A DNA stretch of 64,000 nucleotides from an uncultured Neglectibacter sp. (GCA_946554335.1 CAMNSA010000001.1:1-64000), one strand, 5' to 3'. Shown: positions 9,419-17,933, numbered from the stretch's first letter. Notes: generated from the sequence alone by a model not told the origin. Numbers and translations are program-made.

Positions 9419-10080
9419 GTCAAGACCTCCAAAATGTATGATTCCAAAAAAAGAAGAATAAATATTCATTCAAATTTTCAGGAAAAAACCGAAATGTTTC
9501 ACGGATAGGAACGGGAGATTTCTGTGAAAAGTCAGCCTTTTGGAACAGTATAGCACAAAACAGGGAAAAAAAACAGGGGGCCTTTCGTTTGAAACCTGAA
9601 AAAAGACTTCGGATGTTTCAAATGAGTAAAATTCATGGAGCGGGGTGCTTAAAAGGAAATGGTGAAATATTTTGACTTGACAATATTTCCACAAAATATG
9701 GAACAGAAAAAAGGAATAACACAATGTATTGATTAATTTTCCAGAAAAGGGAAATGGCAAGTTTAATGCTTGATTCGAATAAAAGGAAAAGGCGTTTACA
9801 TAAGAACTTTTCTGTTTTCTCCTTTTGAGATTTTGAAAACCGCATAGGACAAGGAGTTTTTCACATTTTCCACCGAGTTTTCCACATTCCAAAAGAAATG
9901 GGTAAGGGTTCTTATGTCAACTCGCAGAATCGAAGGAAAACTACCCATTCAAAAAAGGATATTTTTTCATAAAACGTATAAAAATTTATTTTTCAAAATG
10001 GTGGAGAAAAGGTCTCAAAAAGGGAGAGAAAGGAGAATTCAGGGAAACAGCGGCCTTTCCAGTATTTTTATTTGAGATTT
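9419..10080. other. AT-rich non-coding stretch with DnaA-box-like 9-mers
   Basis: No credible gene. Composition drops sharply in GC relative to both sides. Three tandem 9-mers fit or nearly fit the relaxed DnaA-box consensus TTWTNCACA: TTTTTCACA (9857-9865), TTTTCCACC (9866-9874, one mismatch) and TTTTCCACA (9878-9886); a fourth, ATTTCCACA, is at 9685-9693. A possible minus-strand -10 for the DUF6062 operon (TATACT) is at 9547-9552, with a poor -35. Confidence 0.5.
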
Positions 10081-10100
10081 GCGGGGGAGTATGTTATAAT
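10072..10100 (+). promoter_or_regulatory. Promoter in front of the hairpin-element region
   Basis: TTGAGA (10072-10077), a 17-bp spacer and a consensus TATAAT (10095-10100). Transcription would start at about 10107, inside the left arm of the first long hairpin, and would run toward rlmB. Confidence 0.7.
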
Positions 10101-10242
10101 ATTCTCACGCTGTAGCCCAACGCTCTGCTTTGCAGAGCGTTGGACAGCTGAGAGAATATTGAAACATGATTGCGTTTCACCTCAGGGATGAAACGCCAGA
10201 GGACGAATCACTTTGTGATTCAATCATGTTATAATATCCTCA
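10091..10242 (+). repeat. Structured element, copy 1: long hairpin plus three-way junction, flanked by a 17-bp direct repeat
   Basis: Left part: AATATTCTCA and GCTGT pair with ACAGC and TGAG-AG-AATATT around a perfect 12-bp hairpin CCAACGCTCTGC / GCAGAGCGTTGG (10117-10143). Right part: AACATGATTG (10163-10172) pairs with CAATCATGTT (10221-10230) and encloses GCGTTTCA/TGAAACGC (10172-10196) and GAATCAC/GTGATTC (10205-10221), a three-way junction. ATGTTATAATATTCTCA (10091) recurs at 10226 as ATGTTATAATATCCTCA. No open reading frame of interest lies inside. Confidence 0.85.
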
Positions 10243-10327
10243 GCGAGTTACGGTCGGGTCAGTCGGGGGAGTGTTTAAACAAAGCTGCTTCACGAGTGCC
10301 CGCCGCAGGCGCGGTATTGAACGCCTC

Positions 10328-10359
10328 GCAAAAATGCCCTTGCAAGCAAGCATTTTTGC
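10328..10359 (+). other. Perfect hairpin between the two structured elements
   Basis: GCAAAAATGC (10328-10337) pairs with GCATTTTTGC (10350-10359); the loop contains CTTGCAAG. A short TTTG follows, so weak termination is possible. Confidence 0.6.
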
Positions 10360-10370
10360 TTTGTGGTATC

Positions 10371-10477
10371 ATATTCTCACGCTGTGACCCAAAGCTCTGC
10401 GAGGCAGAGCTTTGGACAGTTGAGAGAATATTGAAATGTGACGGTGTTTCACCTCAGGTGTGAATAATGACCACTCC
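10371..10477 (+). repeat. Structured element, copy 2
   Basis: Same architecture as copy 1: ATATTCTCACGCTGT (10371-10385), inner hairpin CCAAAGCTCTGC / GCAGAGCTTTGG (10389-10415), then ACAGTTGAGAGAATATTGAAA and a shared GTTTCACCTCAGG (10446-10458). The inner stem differs from copy 1 by one C-G to A-T pair change, that is by two matching substitutions. A perfect hairpin ATGACCACtccGTGGTCAT (10467-10485) follows. Confidence 0.85.
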
Positions 10478-10582
10478 GTGGTCATATGGGAGAACCCCCA
10501 AACCGAGAGGCGGTTTTCTTTTCTCGCAAGTTCGAAAAGCACCGGGCTTCTCCAAAGCAGATGGTGCCTTTGGCGCTAATGA

Positions 10583-10599
10583 ATTTCTCACGCTGTACC
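10583..10599 (+). repeat. Structured element, truncated third copy (left arm only)
   Basis: TTTCTCACGCTGTACCC matches the left arms at 10102 and 10373. The right arm is absent; an 11-bp tandem repeat stands in its place. Confidence 0.6.
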
Positions 10600-10603
10600 C
10601 TAA

Positions 10604-10647
10604 AGCCGAGCGGTAACCGAGCGGTAACCGAACGGTAACCGAACGGC
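10604..10647 (+). repeat. Four tandem 11-bp repeats before rlmB
   Basis: Units: AGCCGAGCGGT, AACCGAGCGGT, AACCGAACGGT, AACCGAACGGC. The array ends 23 nt before the rlmB start and just ahead of its ribosome site. Confidence 0.85.
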
Positions 10648-10669
10648 AATGGGTAAAGGAGTTTTAGTT

Positions 10670-11455
10670 TTGAAAAATACAAGGGAAGAGCCCTGGGGGA
10701 CAGATCTGGTCGCCGGGAGGAACGCGGTGGCAGAAGCCCTGAAGGCAGGAAGACCCATAGACAGCCTTTTTGTACAGAGAGGGGAAAAGAGCGGCGCGCT
10801 TCTCTCCCTCATCGCCAAGGCCAAGGCGGCGGGCGTCACCATCAAGGAGGCGGACGGGAGAAAGCTGGACAGAATGTGCAACGGCGCGGTGCATCAGGGT
10901 GTTGTGGCTGTGGCGGCCGTGAAAGAATACGCCTCTCTGGACGCGGTGTTCGATCTGGCGGATAAACGGGGGGAGCCCCTGTTTCTGGTGATCTGTGACG
11001 AACTGGAGGACCCGCACAACCTGGGGGCGGTGATCCGCACGGCGGAGTGCGCGGGAGCCCACGGGGTGGTGATCCCCAAGCGGCGCAGCGCGGGCCTTAC
11101 CTACGCGGTGGGAAAAGCCTCGGCCGGAGCAGTGGAGCATCTTCCTGTGGTGCGGGCGGACAACCTCGTGCGGCTGCTGGACCAGCTGAAGGAACGGGGC
11201 GTCTGGGTGTACGCGGCCGATATGGACGGCTCTCCCTGGTGCGAGACGGAGCTTACAGGGCCTGTGGCGCTGGTGATCGGCTCCGAGGGAAACGGCCTGG
11301 GACGGCTCGTGAAGGAAAAATGTGATTTTGTGCTTTCCCTTCCCGTAAAAGGGAAGGTGAATTCCCTGAACGCCTCTGTGGCGGCAGGGATCCTCTGCTA
11401 TGAGGTAGCCCGTCAGAGAAGCGGGATCCAGGCGGTGAATCCCCCGGTGGCCTGA
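10670..11455 (+). CDS. rlmB: 23S rRNA 2'-O-ribose methyltransferase, TrmH/SpoU family (RlmB-like)
   Basis: 261 residues. The N-terminal substrate-binding domain (VAGRNAVAEAL...) is followed by a SPOUT methyltransferase core with the three family motifs: DPHNLGAVIRTAE, LVIGSEGNGL and SLNASVAAGIL. These form the knotted SAM site. RlmB methylates G2251 of 23S rRNA; the paralogous TrmH branch is the main alternative. I take TTG at 10670 as start, because AAAGGAG ends 8 nt before it and would otherwise lie within the coding region begun by ATG 10649. The long structured leader upstream, with its own TATAAT promoter, may influence expression (inference). Confidence 0.88.
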   Translation: MKNTREEPWGTDLVAGRNAVAEALKAGRPIDSLFVQRGEKSGALLSLIAKAKAAGVTIKEADGRKLDRMCNGAVHQGVVAVAAVKEYASLDAVFDLADKRGEPLFLVICDELEDPHNLGAVIRTAECAGAHGVVIPKRRSAGLTYAVGKASAGAVEHLPVVRADNLVRLLDQLKERGVWVYAADMDGSPWCETELTGPVALVIGSEGNGLGRLVKEKCDFVLSLPVKGKVNSLNASVAAGILCYEVARQRSGIQAVNPPVA

Positions 11456-11583
11456 ACGCAGGCGGAGCGGGAGAAAGCCGTGAGGTGATAGAGCAGGCCT
11501 TTGTTTTTTGATGGATCGCCGGATGGATCCGGGCAGCTTTTGCGGATCTATGTTACAAATTCAAGCAGGAATTGAGGATTGTT

Positions 11584-14565
11584 ATGGCAGACGAAAACAA
11601 AAAAGAATTCTCCGTGGAGGATATTCTTGAGGAGCAGCGCGAGGCACGGGATACGACGCCTTCCGCTGAAGACAGGTCTGCAAAGAAGACGCAGGCGCCC
11701 CCTGAGGAGCAGGAGGTTTCAGAGGACACGGCAGATCTGAACGCTTTTGCCACGGGCAATATTGCGGTCCCCGGCTACGGTCGCTCCAAGGGAGAGCCTG
11801 TGGAAGAGCGTTCGGAGGGCGGCCAGAAGGGGAAAAAGAAGAAAAAGAAAAGCGGACTTTTCGGCCGGAAAAAGCGCAGTCCTGACTTCGACGAAGAAGA
11901 GGACATGTACTACGGGATCCAGCTCAAGCCCATTGACGAATACCGCAAGGGCTTTGACCCCGCCACAGGAGAGTTCTCCATGGAGGGGGACAGCTTCAAA
12001 GCCCTTTTTGACGATTCCAAAAAAGCCATCGACGACGAGGTGGAGGCGAATTTCCAGAAGCTTCAGAAGGAGCGCCGCCGCCGGGTGGCTCAGGCGGTGC
12101 AGACCGCCGGAATGGACGAGGAGCAGATCGCGGACGAGTTCGGTATCGTAGCCCCCATGCCGGTGACGGCCTTTGCCGCGGACCCTTATGCGAAGCAGCA
12201 CGGGATCGAGGTAGAGGGCGGGGAATCGGGCGAGCAGATGTCTGAGATCCAGCGGGCCATGCTGGAGACCTCCACGGACAAGACCATGGAGATCAAGCTC
12301 AATGTGCTCAATGACACCATCGAGCTGCAGCGGGTCAAGGATGTGCCCGCGGTGAGCGAGGAATCGGTGAATAAGATCCTGGATTCCGTCGGCTCTCATC
12401 AGGAACAGGAGGCTTTGGAGCAGGCAGAGGAAGAGCCGAAGGAAGCAGTGCAGGAGGAGCAGCCCGTCTCCCGGGAGGAGACAGGCTCCGAAAAGGAGGC
12501 TGTTTCCCAGGAGGAGATTGCCCCGGCACAGGAGCCCTCTGGAGAGGAGCGGGTGAAAACCGTTCAGGGCGAGCAGGAAAAGGCCGCCCCACAGAGACCC
12601 CTGGGAGAGATCCCTCAGGTAGCCAGTATTTACGAGTATCGCAGCCGCGGGATCCCCACCCATATGATCAATGTGGAGGTTCTGCAAAGCGCCCTGCTTA
12701 CAGAGTCTGAGGCGATTTTGGAAAAATCCCGCCGGGAGGAGGGAGCCCAGGCGCCCCGCAGACGCGTCCAGAACCAGAAGCTGGAGGAGCAGCGGGAAGA
12801 GCCTTTGGAGGAGATCTCCCAGGAGGACATCGACGATTACACGGGCCCGGAGGACGCCAAGTCCATTTCTCGGGAGCTCCGGGGAAATATGCACGAGCTC
12901 ACCCTTCGGATGCTGATCACCGGGGTGTGCACCGTGATCCTCACCATTGTCAACATGATCTTCGGCGGCACCTTTGCCGCTACGCCCATTGGGGAGCTGG
13001 GCTCGGCCCCCATCGTTTATCTGATCCTGACCCTGGTGTTTTTCGGGGTGTCGGCGGGCGTCTGTTACCGCACCATCGGGAACGGGCTCAGGGCCCTGCT
13101 TTCCTTTAACGCCAATTCCGACAGCGCTGTGGCGGTAGCCGCTGCTGCGGTGCTGGTGCAGACGGTGAGCGCCCTGTTCTTCACCGGAGATCTGGGCGAG
13201 GGAAAGGTACATCTGTACGCGGTGGTGCTGTGCGCGCTGCTCTTTATCAACGCGGCGGGAAAACAGACCATGCTCCGCCGGATCCACAGCAATTTCCGCT
13301 TCGTCACCTCGCGGGAGCAGAAGTACGCTGTGCGCACCTATGACGATTACAATACCGCCCTCAAGATGACCAAGGATTGCGTGGCGGAAAAGCCGCTGAT
13401 CGCCTATCAGTGCAAGACCGGGTTCTTAAAGCGGTTTTTGGAGCTTTCCTATAATCCGGATCCTGCTGAGACAGCCTCCCAGTTCCTTGCGCCCTTCGGC
13501 CTGATCGCTTCGCTGGTGCTGTGCATTGTCTGCCTGCTGGTGACGAGAAGCGTCTCCACGGCGCTGAGCGCCTTTGCGGCGGCCGCCTGTACCTGTGTGG
13601 CGGCAGGCAATATGCTGGCGATCAACCTTCCCGTAAGCCGTCTGTGCAAAACGGCCCGTCGGGCCGGGGCTATGGTCTCCGGTTTTGGAGGCATCACAGA
13701 GCTGGGAAATGTGAACGCGGTCATGGTGGATGCAGAAGAGCTGTTCCCCTTAGGAACGGTAGTCCTCAACGGGATCAAGACCTTCGGCAACAAGACGGGC
13801 GCAGAGGAGGCGATCATCGCATCCTCCGCCATGATGAAGGAGGTTGGAGGACCTCTTGCCGGTGTGTTTGAGCAGGTGATCAGTGAAAACGAGGAAAGTC
13901 TGCCCCAGGTGGAGAGCATTTCCTTTGAAGAGGGAAATGGCATTACCGGACGGGTGGACTCAAAGCGGATCTATATCGGCAATCGGGGGCTTTTGGTCAA
14001 TCACCGCATCGAGCCGCCTGCCCGGGAAGAGGAAAACCAGTATGCCTCCGGCAATCAGCAGGTGGTGTATCTGGCGGTGGACGACCGGGTGTGCGCCATG
14101 CTGATCCTCACCTATACGGCGGACCGCAGGAAGAAGAATGAATTGCAGCGCCTGGAGGACAACGGCATCAGCGTGGTGGTGCGCACCACTGATGTGAATG
14201 TCACACGGCAGCTGATCTCCCGCCTGTTCGGGATCGACAGCGCTTCGGTAGGAATTTTAGACAGCCAGCTGGGAGAGCTTTCCAGAGGGCTGATGGAGGA
14301 GGAGATCCCCCGGGCGGACGCCAAGGTCGCCACCAAGGGCCGGGCGGAGTCTCTGATGAGCGTGGTCTGCGCCTGCGTGGGCGAGCTGCGCAGCGCGGGA
14401 CTGATTGTCGCCCTGCAAAACGCCGCGGTGATCCTGGGATTTGTGCTGGTGGCTTTCCTCTCCTGCTTCGGCGGCATGAAGCAGCTGACCTCCTTTGTGC
14501 TGTTTGTGTTCGAGCTATTCTGGCTTTTGGTGATCCTTTTGATCCCCAAGCTGAGAAAACGATAG
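11584..14565 (+). CDS. Degenerate P-type ATPase-like membrane protein with long acidic cytoplasmic N-terminus
   Basis: 993 residues. Residues 1-~435 are hydrophilic, Glu-rich and low-complexity, with a Lys-rich patch near 80-100 (KGKKKKKKSG). Eight hydrophobic segments follow in a 4+2+2 arrangement (about 440-560, 637-680, 938-990), the layout of P1B ATPases. Between segments 6 and 7 is an N-domain-like stretch, GNGITGRVDSKRIYIGN, which matches heavy-metal ATPases. The catalytic signatures are gone: V-D-A-E-E-L-F stands where D-K-T-G-T belongs, R-T-T-D replaces T-G-D, and the G-D-G-x-N-D hinge is absent; the CPC of segment 6 reads C-T-C. Transport by phosphorylation is therefore unlikely; sensing or scaffolding is possible. 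Start ATG 11584 follows a weak GAGG. A terminator lies 6 nt after the stop. Family resemblance is by eye. Confidence 0.75.
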   Translation: MADENKKEFSVEDILEEQREARDTTPSAEDRSAKKTQAPPEEQEVSEDTADLNAFATGNIAVPGYGRSKGEPVEERSEGGQKGKKKKKKSGLFGRKKRSPDFDEEEDMYYGIQLKPIDEYRKGFDPATGEFSMEGDSFKALFDDSKKAIDDEVEANFQKLQKERRRRVAQAVQTAGMDEEQIADEFGIVAPMPVTAFAADPYAKQHGIEVEGGESGEQMSEIQRAMLETSTDKTMEIKLNVLNDTIELQRVKDVPAVSEESVNKILDSVGSHQEQEALEQAEEEPKEAVQEEQPVSREETGSEKEAVSQEEIAPAQEPSGEERVKTVQGEQEKAAPQRPLGEIPQVASIYEYRSRGIPTHMINVEVLQSALLTESEAILEKSRREEGAQAPRRRVQNQKLEEQREEPLEEISQEDIDDYTGPEDAKSISRELRGNMHELTLRMLITGVCTVILTIVNMIFGGTFAATPIGELGSAPIVYLILTLVFFGVSAGVCYRTIGNGLRALLSFNANSDSAVAVAAAAVLVQTVSALFFTGDLGEGKVHLYAVVLCALLFINAAGKQTMLRRIHSNFRFVTSREQKYAVRTYDDYNTALKMTKDCVAEKPLIAYQCKTGFLKRFLELSYNPDPAETASQFLAPFGLIASLVLCIVCLLVTRSVSTALSAFAAAACTCVAAGNMLAINLPVSRLCKTARRAGAMVSGFGGITELGNVNAVMVDAEELFPLGTVVLNGIKTFGNKTGAEEAIIASSAMMKEVGGPLAGVFEQVISENEESLPQVESISFEEGNGITGRVDSKRIYIGNRGLLVNHRIEPPAREEENQYASGNQQVVYLAVDDRVCAMLILTYTADRRKKNELQRLEDNGISVVVRTTDVNVTRQLISRLFGIDSASVGILDSQLGELSRGLMEEEIPRADAKVATKGRAESLMSVVCACVGELRSAGLIVALQNAAVILGFVLVAFLSCFGGMKQLTSFVLFVFELFWLLVILLIPKLRKR

Positions 14566-14570
14566 GAGAG

Positions 14571-14600
14571 ACTGCCGGAGATTTCTCCGGCAGTTTTTTA
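14571..14600 (+). terminator. Terminator after the P-type ATPase-like gene
   Basis: CTGCCGGAG (14572-14580) pairs with CTCCGGCAG (14585-14593), followed by TTTTTTA. Confidence 0.92.
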
Positions 14601-14781
14601 TAAGCTGAGATTGCTTGAGCGAAGGGGGACTACCGGATGGTTTACCTGCGAGGTAATTTCTCGGTGCAGCGGTAAGTCCTGACAGCAGGCTGTATTCGAG
14701 ATGAAAAGACTCTGCTGCCAGGCGGCTGCGCCGAATTCGTAGAGGAGAATACCAAACGATACGAAAAAAGGAGCAGAGCTC

Positions 14782-15546
14782 ATGAGCGAAAAAGAAAAAT
14801 TGCTGGAAAGCTGGAAAAAAGAAGAGGCGGCCGCTCAGATCCACGGCTGGGGTTTTTCCCATATCGCAGGAAGATATCGGGAAGAGCGGCTTCCCTGGGA
14901 TTATCGAGAGGAGATCAAAAGGTATCTCGGGCCGGAGAAAAGGGTTTTGGATATAGATACAGGAGGGGGAGAGTTTTTTCTTTCCCTGGGCCATCCCCCG
15001 ATGCTCTGCGCCGCGATGGAGGGATATCCCCCCAATGTCAGGCTTTGTGAAAATGTTCTTTTGCCGTTGGGAGTGGATTTCAGAGCGGGAAAAGCAAGCG
15101 AGGAATATCCCTTTGAAAGCAGCCGCTTTGACCTGGTGCTCAACCGGCACGGTGGATTGAATCCGCAGGAGACCTATAGAGTGTTAAAGCCCGGCGGCCT
15201 TTTTATTACCCAGCAGGTAGGGGCACAGAACGATCGAGATCTGGCAGAGCTGCTGTTTTCTCCCGCGCCCCCCGCGCCTTTTCCGGAGCAGACCCTCGCT
15301 TTGCAGAAAGAGAAATGGGAGGCGGCGGGATTTCGGCTGATCAAAGGGCGGGAGGCCTTTCGCTTCGTTGAATTTCAGGATGTGGGGGCGCTAGTGTGGT
15401 TCGCCGGGGTCCTTCCCTGGGAATTTCCGGGCTTTTCCGTACAAAGCTGTCGGGACGGGCTTTGGAAGGCTCAGGCGCTTTTGGAAAAGGACGGCATGAT
15501 CCGGGGAAGGATCCACCGGTTTCTTCTGGTGCTGGCAAAGGTTTGA
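14782..15546 (+). CDS. Class I SAM-dependent methyltransferase, substrate unknown
   Basis: 254 residues. Motif I is R-V-L-D-I-D-T-G-G-G-E-F, the post-motif acidic residue lies in A-A-M-E-G-Y, and a later R-V-L-K-P-G-G-L-F stretch matches the methyltransferase strand 4/5 region (YRVLKPGGLFI). It is cytosolic with no extra domain. AAAAAAGGAG lies 8 nt before the ATG. It stands alone between a terminator upstream and a terminator downstream (15593-15623). The ~180-nt leader contains a TTACCTgcgAGGTAA hairpin (about 14640-14655) whose role is unclear. Substrate could be a small molecule or tRNA; nothing decides it. Confidence 0.85.
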   Translation: MSEKEKLLESWKKEEAAAQIHGWGFSHIAGRYREERLPWDYREEIKRYLGPEKRVLDIDTGGGEFFLSLGHPPMLCAAMEGYPPNVRLCENVLLPLGVDFRAGKASEEYPFESSRFDLVLNRHGGLNPQETYRVLKPGGLFITQQVGAQNDRDLAELLFSPAPPAPFPEQTLALQKEKWEAAGFRLIKGREAFRFVEFQDVGALVWFAGVLPWEFPGFSVQSCRDGLWKAQALLEKDGMIRGRIHRFLLVLAKV

Positions 15547-15592
15547 AGAGGTTCAAAAGCGCGTCGATTATGGAGCGGATCATAAAAAAACG

Positions 15593-15626
15593 GACGGTTC
15601 TTCGATTTATTGGAAGGACCGTCTTC
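15593..15626 (+). terminator. Terminator of the methyltransferase gene
   Basis: GACGGTTCTTC (15593-15603) pairs with GGAAGGACCGTC (15612-15623), followed by TTCTTCG. The U-run is imperfect. Confidence 0.6.
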
Positions 15627-15728
15627 TTCGTAGGCGCGTTTTGGGGGTCTAAAGGGAAAACTTTTCGGCATAGTATATAAAATCAAAAAGAAAAAAACAT
15701 AAAATTCAGATAAGTTTAGGTTTTTCCA

Positions 15729-15757
15729 TTGTATTCTCGTTTCCAATGCGATATAAT
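15729..15757 (+). promoter_or_regulatory. Promoter of the EF-G-like gene
   Basis: TTGTAT (15729-15734), 17-bp spacer, TATAAT (15752-15757). About 90 nt of leader precede the start codon. Confidence 0.75.
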
Positions 15758-15855
15758 GAAATAGATTCCACAAGCTGGACCCTCATGCGTGGGAAACTAA
15801 GCGGCCGGAGTTGGCAAAAGCCATGGACCAGGCCCATAAAAGGAGTGTTTCCAAA

Positions 15856-17928
15856 ATGAATCAATACCAGGCAAAAAATATCCTGAACCTTGCGGTGGCG
15901 GGCCACGGCGGTTCCGGAAAAACCTCCCTGACGGAAGCGATGCTGTTTCTTTCCGGAATGTCTGACCGCAGGGGCAAAGTAAATGACGGAAACACGGTAA
16001 GCGACTATGACCCGGAGGAGATCCGCAGGAAGACCTCCATCTCCGCGGCGGTCGCACCCTTTGAGTGGAAAAATAAGAAGATCAATCTCCTGGACGCCCC
16101 CGGCCTGTTCGACTTTGAGGGCGGAGCCTGCGAGGCGATGCGCGCGGCGGATACCGTGCTCATTGTGATCTCGGGAAAGAACGGCGTGGCGGTAGGCACG
16201 GAGAAGGCCTTTGCCGCCGCTGAAAAGAGAGGGTTGGCGAAGATCTTCTTCGTCAACGGACTGTGTGACGAAAGCGCCCGTTTCTACCGGGTATTTGAGG
16301 ATCTGAAGGCGCAGTTCGGCCCTTCGGTGTGCCCGGTGGTGGTGCCCTATATCCAGGACGGCGAGGCCAATGTCTATATCAACCTTTTGGAGTACAAGGC
16401 CTACGATTATTCGGAAGGAAAGCCCACTCAGGTGCCTATGCCTGACATGGGAGACCGGCTGGAGGGTTTGCGCACGGCCATCTACGAGGCTGTGGCGGAA
16501 ACGGACGACGCGCTGTTTGAAAAGTATTTCGCCGGCGAGGAATTCACGCCGGAAGAGGTCATCGTGGGAGTCAGCAAGGGCGTGAAGTCCGGCACGATCA
16601 CTCCGGTGTTCTGCGGCGACGCCATGCTCATGCGAGGCATGGAGCAGTTTATGGACGGGCTTGCGTGGCTGGCGCCTTCCGCTCAGGAAAAGGCGGAGGA
16701 GCTGGGCGTAGATGTAGACGGGAACCCGGTGGAGCTTGCGGTAAATGAGGAAGGCGCTCCGGCGGCTATCGTGTTCAAGACCGTGGCGGATCCCTTCATC
16801 GGAAAGCTTTCCTACTTAAAGGTGATCTCCGGCAAGGTGTCGGCGGATTCTCAGCTTCTGAACATGCGCACGGGCAATATGGAGCGTATCGGAAAGACTG
16901 TGATGATCTGCGGCAAAAAGCAGGAGGATGTGAAGTATATCGGCGCCGGAGACATTGGGGCAGTGCCGAAGCTGACTGCCACCAACACGGGAGACACCCT
17001 TTGCGCCCCTGCCAGGAAGGTGCTGCTGGATGGAGTGGAGTACCCCACTCCCACCCTTTCCATGGCCATCGTCCCCCAGAAGAAGGGAGAAGAGGATAAG
17101 ATTGCCCAGGGCATGATGCGTCTTTCCGAAGAGGATCCCACCCTCAGCTTCTCCACCAATACGGAGACGCATGAAATGATTTTAAGCGGCTTGGGTGAAC
17201 AGCATCTGGATGTGGCCGTCTCCAAGCTGAAGGCAAAATTCGGCGTGGAGGTCACCCTGAAAAAGCCCAAGGTCGCCTACCGGGAGACCATTCGCAAGAC
17301 TGTACAGGTTCAGGGACGCCACAAGAAGCAGACCGGCGGCCACGGCCAGTTCGGCGATGTGTGGATCGAGTTCTCCCCCTGCGACAGCGAGGGGCTGGAA
17401 TTCGGGGAGCGCGTGGTAGGCGGAGCGGTGCCCAAGGGCTTCTTCCCCGCGGTGGAAAAGGGCCTGAGAGAATGTATCCTCAAGGGGCCGCTGGCCGGTT
17501 ATCCGGTGGTAGGGCTTTCCGCCGTGCTGTATGACGGCTCCTATCATCCGGTGGATTCCTCTGAAATGTCCTTTAAGATGGCGGCTGCGCTGGCCTATAA
17601 GGCGGGAATGCCCCAGGCAAACCCGGTGCTGCTGGAGCCTATCGGTCATTTGAAGGCCAGCGTTCCGGACGCCAACATGGGCGATATCATGGGAGAAGTC
17701 AACAAGCGCCGGGGCCGTGTGCTGGGCATGGATCCCGCCGGAGAGGGCCGACAGACGGTGGACGCCGAGGTGCCCATGGCCGAGATGCACGATTTCTGCA
17801 CCTATGTCCGTCAGGTGACCCAGGGCAGAGGAAGCTTTACCTTTGAGTTTGAACGGTATGAGGAAGCTCCCGCCAATGTGGCTCAGAAAGTGATCGAAGA
17901 AGCCAAGGCGGAAGGCGCAATAGAATAA
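15856..17928 (+). CDS. Elongation factor G-like GTPase (FusA2-type paralogue)
   Basis: 690 residues with all EF-G domains. G1 is GHGGSGKTSL and G3 is DAPGLFDF. The G4 position, normally N-K-M-D, reads N-G-L-C (FFVNGLCDES), so guanine recognition may be altered. Domain IV keeps GGHGQFGDVWIEF. The GHxGxGKT loop and this domain IV mark the EF-G2-like branch rather than the canonical translocase, which is usually next to tufA and rpsL/G. Role unknown: ribosome recycling or a stress-related function are candidates. ATG 15856 is chosen because AAAAGGAGTG lies 8 nt upstream; the frame opens 15 codons earlier. It has its own promoter and a perfect terminator. Confidence 0.85.
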   Translation: MNQYQAKNILNLAVAGHGGSGKTSLTEAMLFLSGMSDRRGKVNDGNTVSDYDPEEIRRKTSISAAVAPFEWKNKKINLLDAPGLFDFEGGACEAMRAADTVLIVISGKNGVAVGTEKAFAAAEKRGLAKIFFVNGLCDESARFYRVFEDLKAQFGPSVCPVVVPYIQDGEANVYINLLEYKAYDYSEGKPTQVPMPDMGDRLEGLRTAIYEAVAETDDALFEKYFAGEEFTPEEVIVGVSKGVKSGTITPVFCGDAMLMRGMEQFMDGLAWLAPSAQEKAEELGVDVDGNPVELAVNEEGAPAAIVFKTVADPFIGKLSYLKVISGKVSADSQLLNMRTGNMERIGKTVMICGKKQEDVKYIGAGDIGAVPKLTATNTGDTLCAPARKVLLDGVEYPTPTLSMAIVPQKKGEEDKIAQGMMRLSEEDPTLSFSTNTETHEMILSGLGEQHLDVAVSKLKAKFGVEVTLKKPKVAYRETIRKTVQVQGRHKKQTGGHGQFGDVWIEFSPCDSEGLEFGERVVGGAVPKGFFPAVEKGLRECILKGPLAGYPVVGLSAVLYDGSYHPVDSSEMSFKMAAALAYKAGMPQANPVLLEPIGHLKASVPDANMGDIMGEVNKRRGRVLGMDPAGEGRQTVDAEVPMAEMHDFCTYVRQVTQGRGSFTFEFERYEEAPANVAQKVIEEAKAEGAIE

Positions 17929-17933
17929 AAAGA

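Noticed and set aside
9419-10080. Chromosomal origin
   Set aside because: Boxes are few and no dnaA, dnaN or recF is nearby; kept only as a low-interest finding.
10170-10463. 97-codon frame across the hairpin elements
   Set aside because: It runs through structured repeats, has no ribosome site and an implausible composition.
11719-13287. 522-codon open frame on the minus strand inside the ATPase-like gene
   Set aside because: No ribosome site or family match; the plus strand has recognisable domains.
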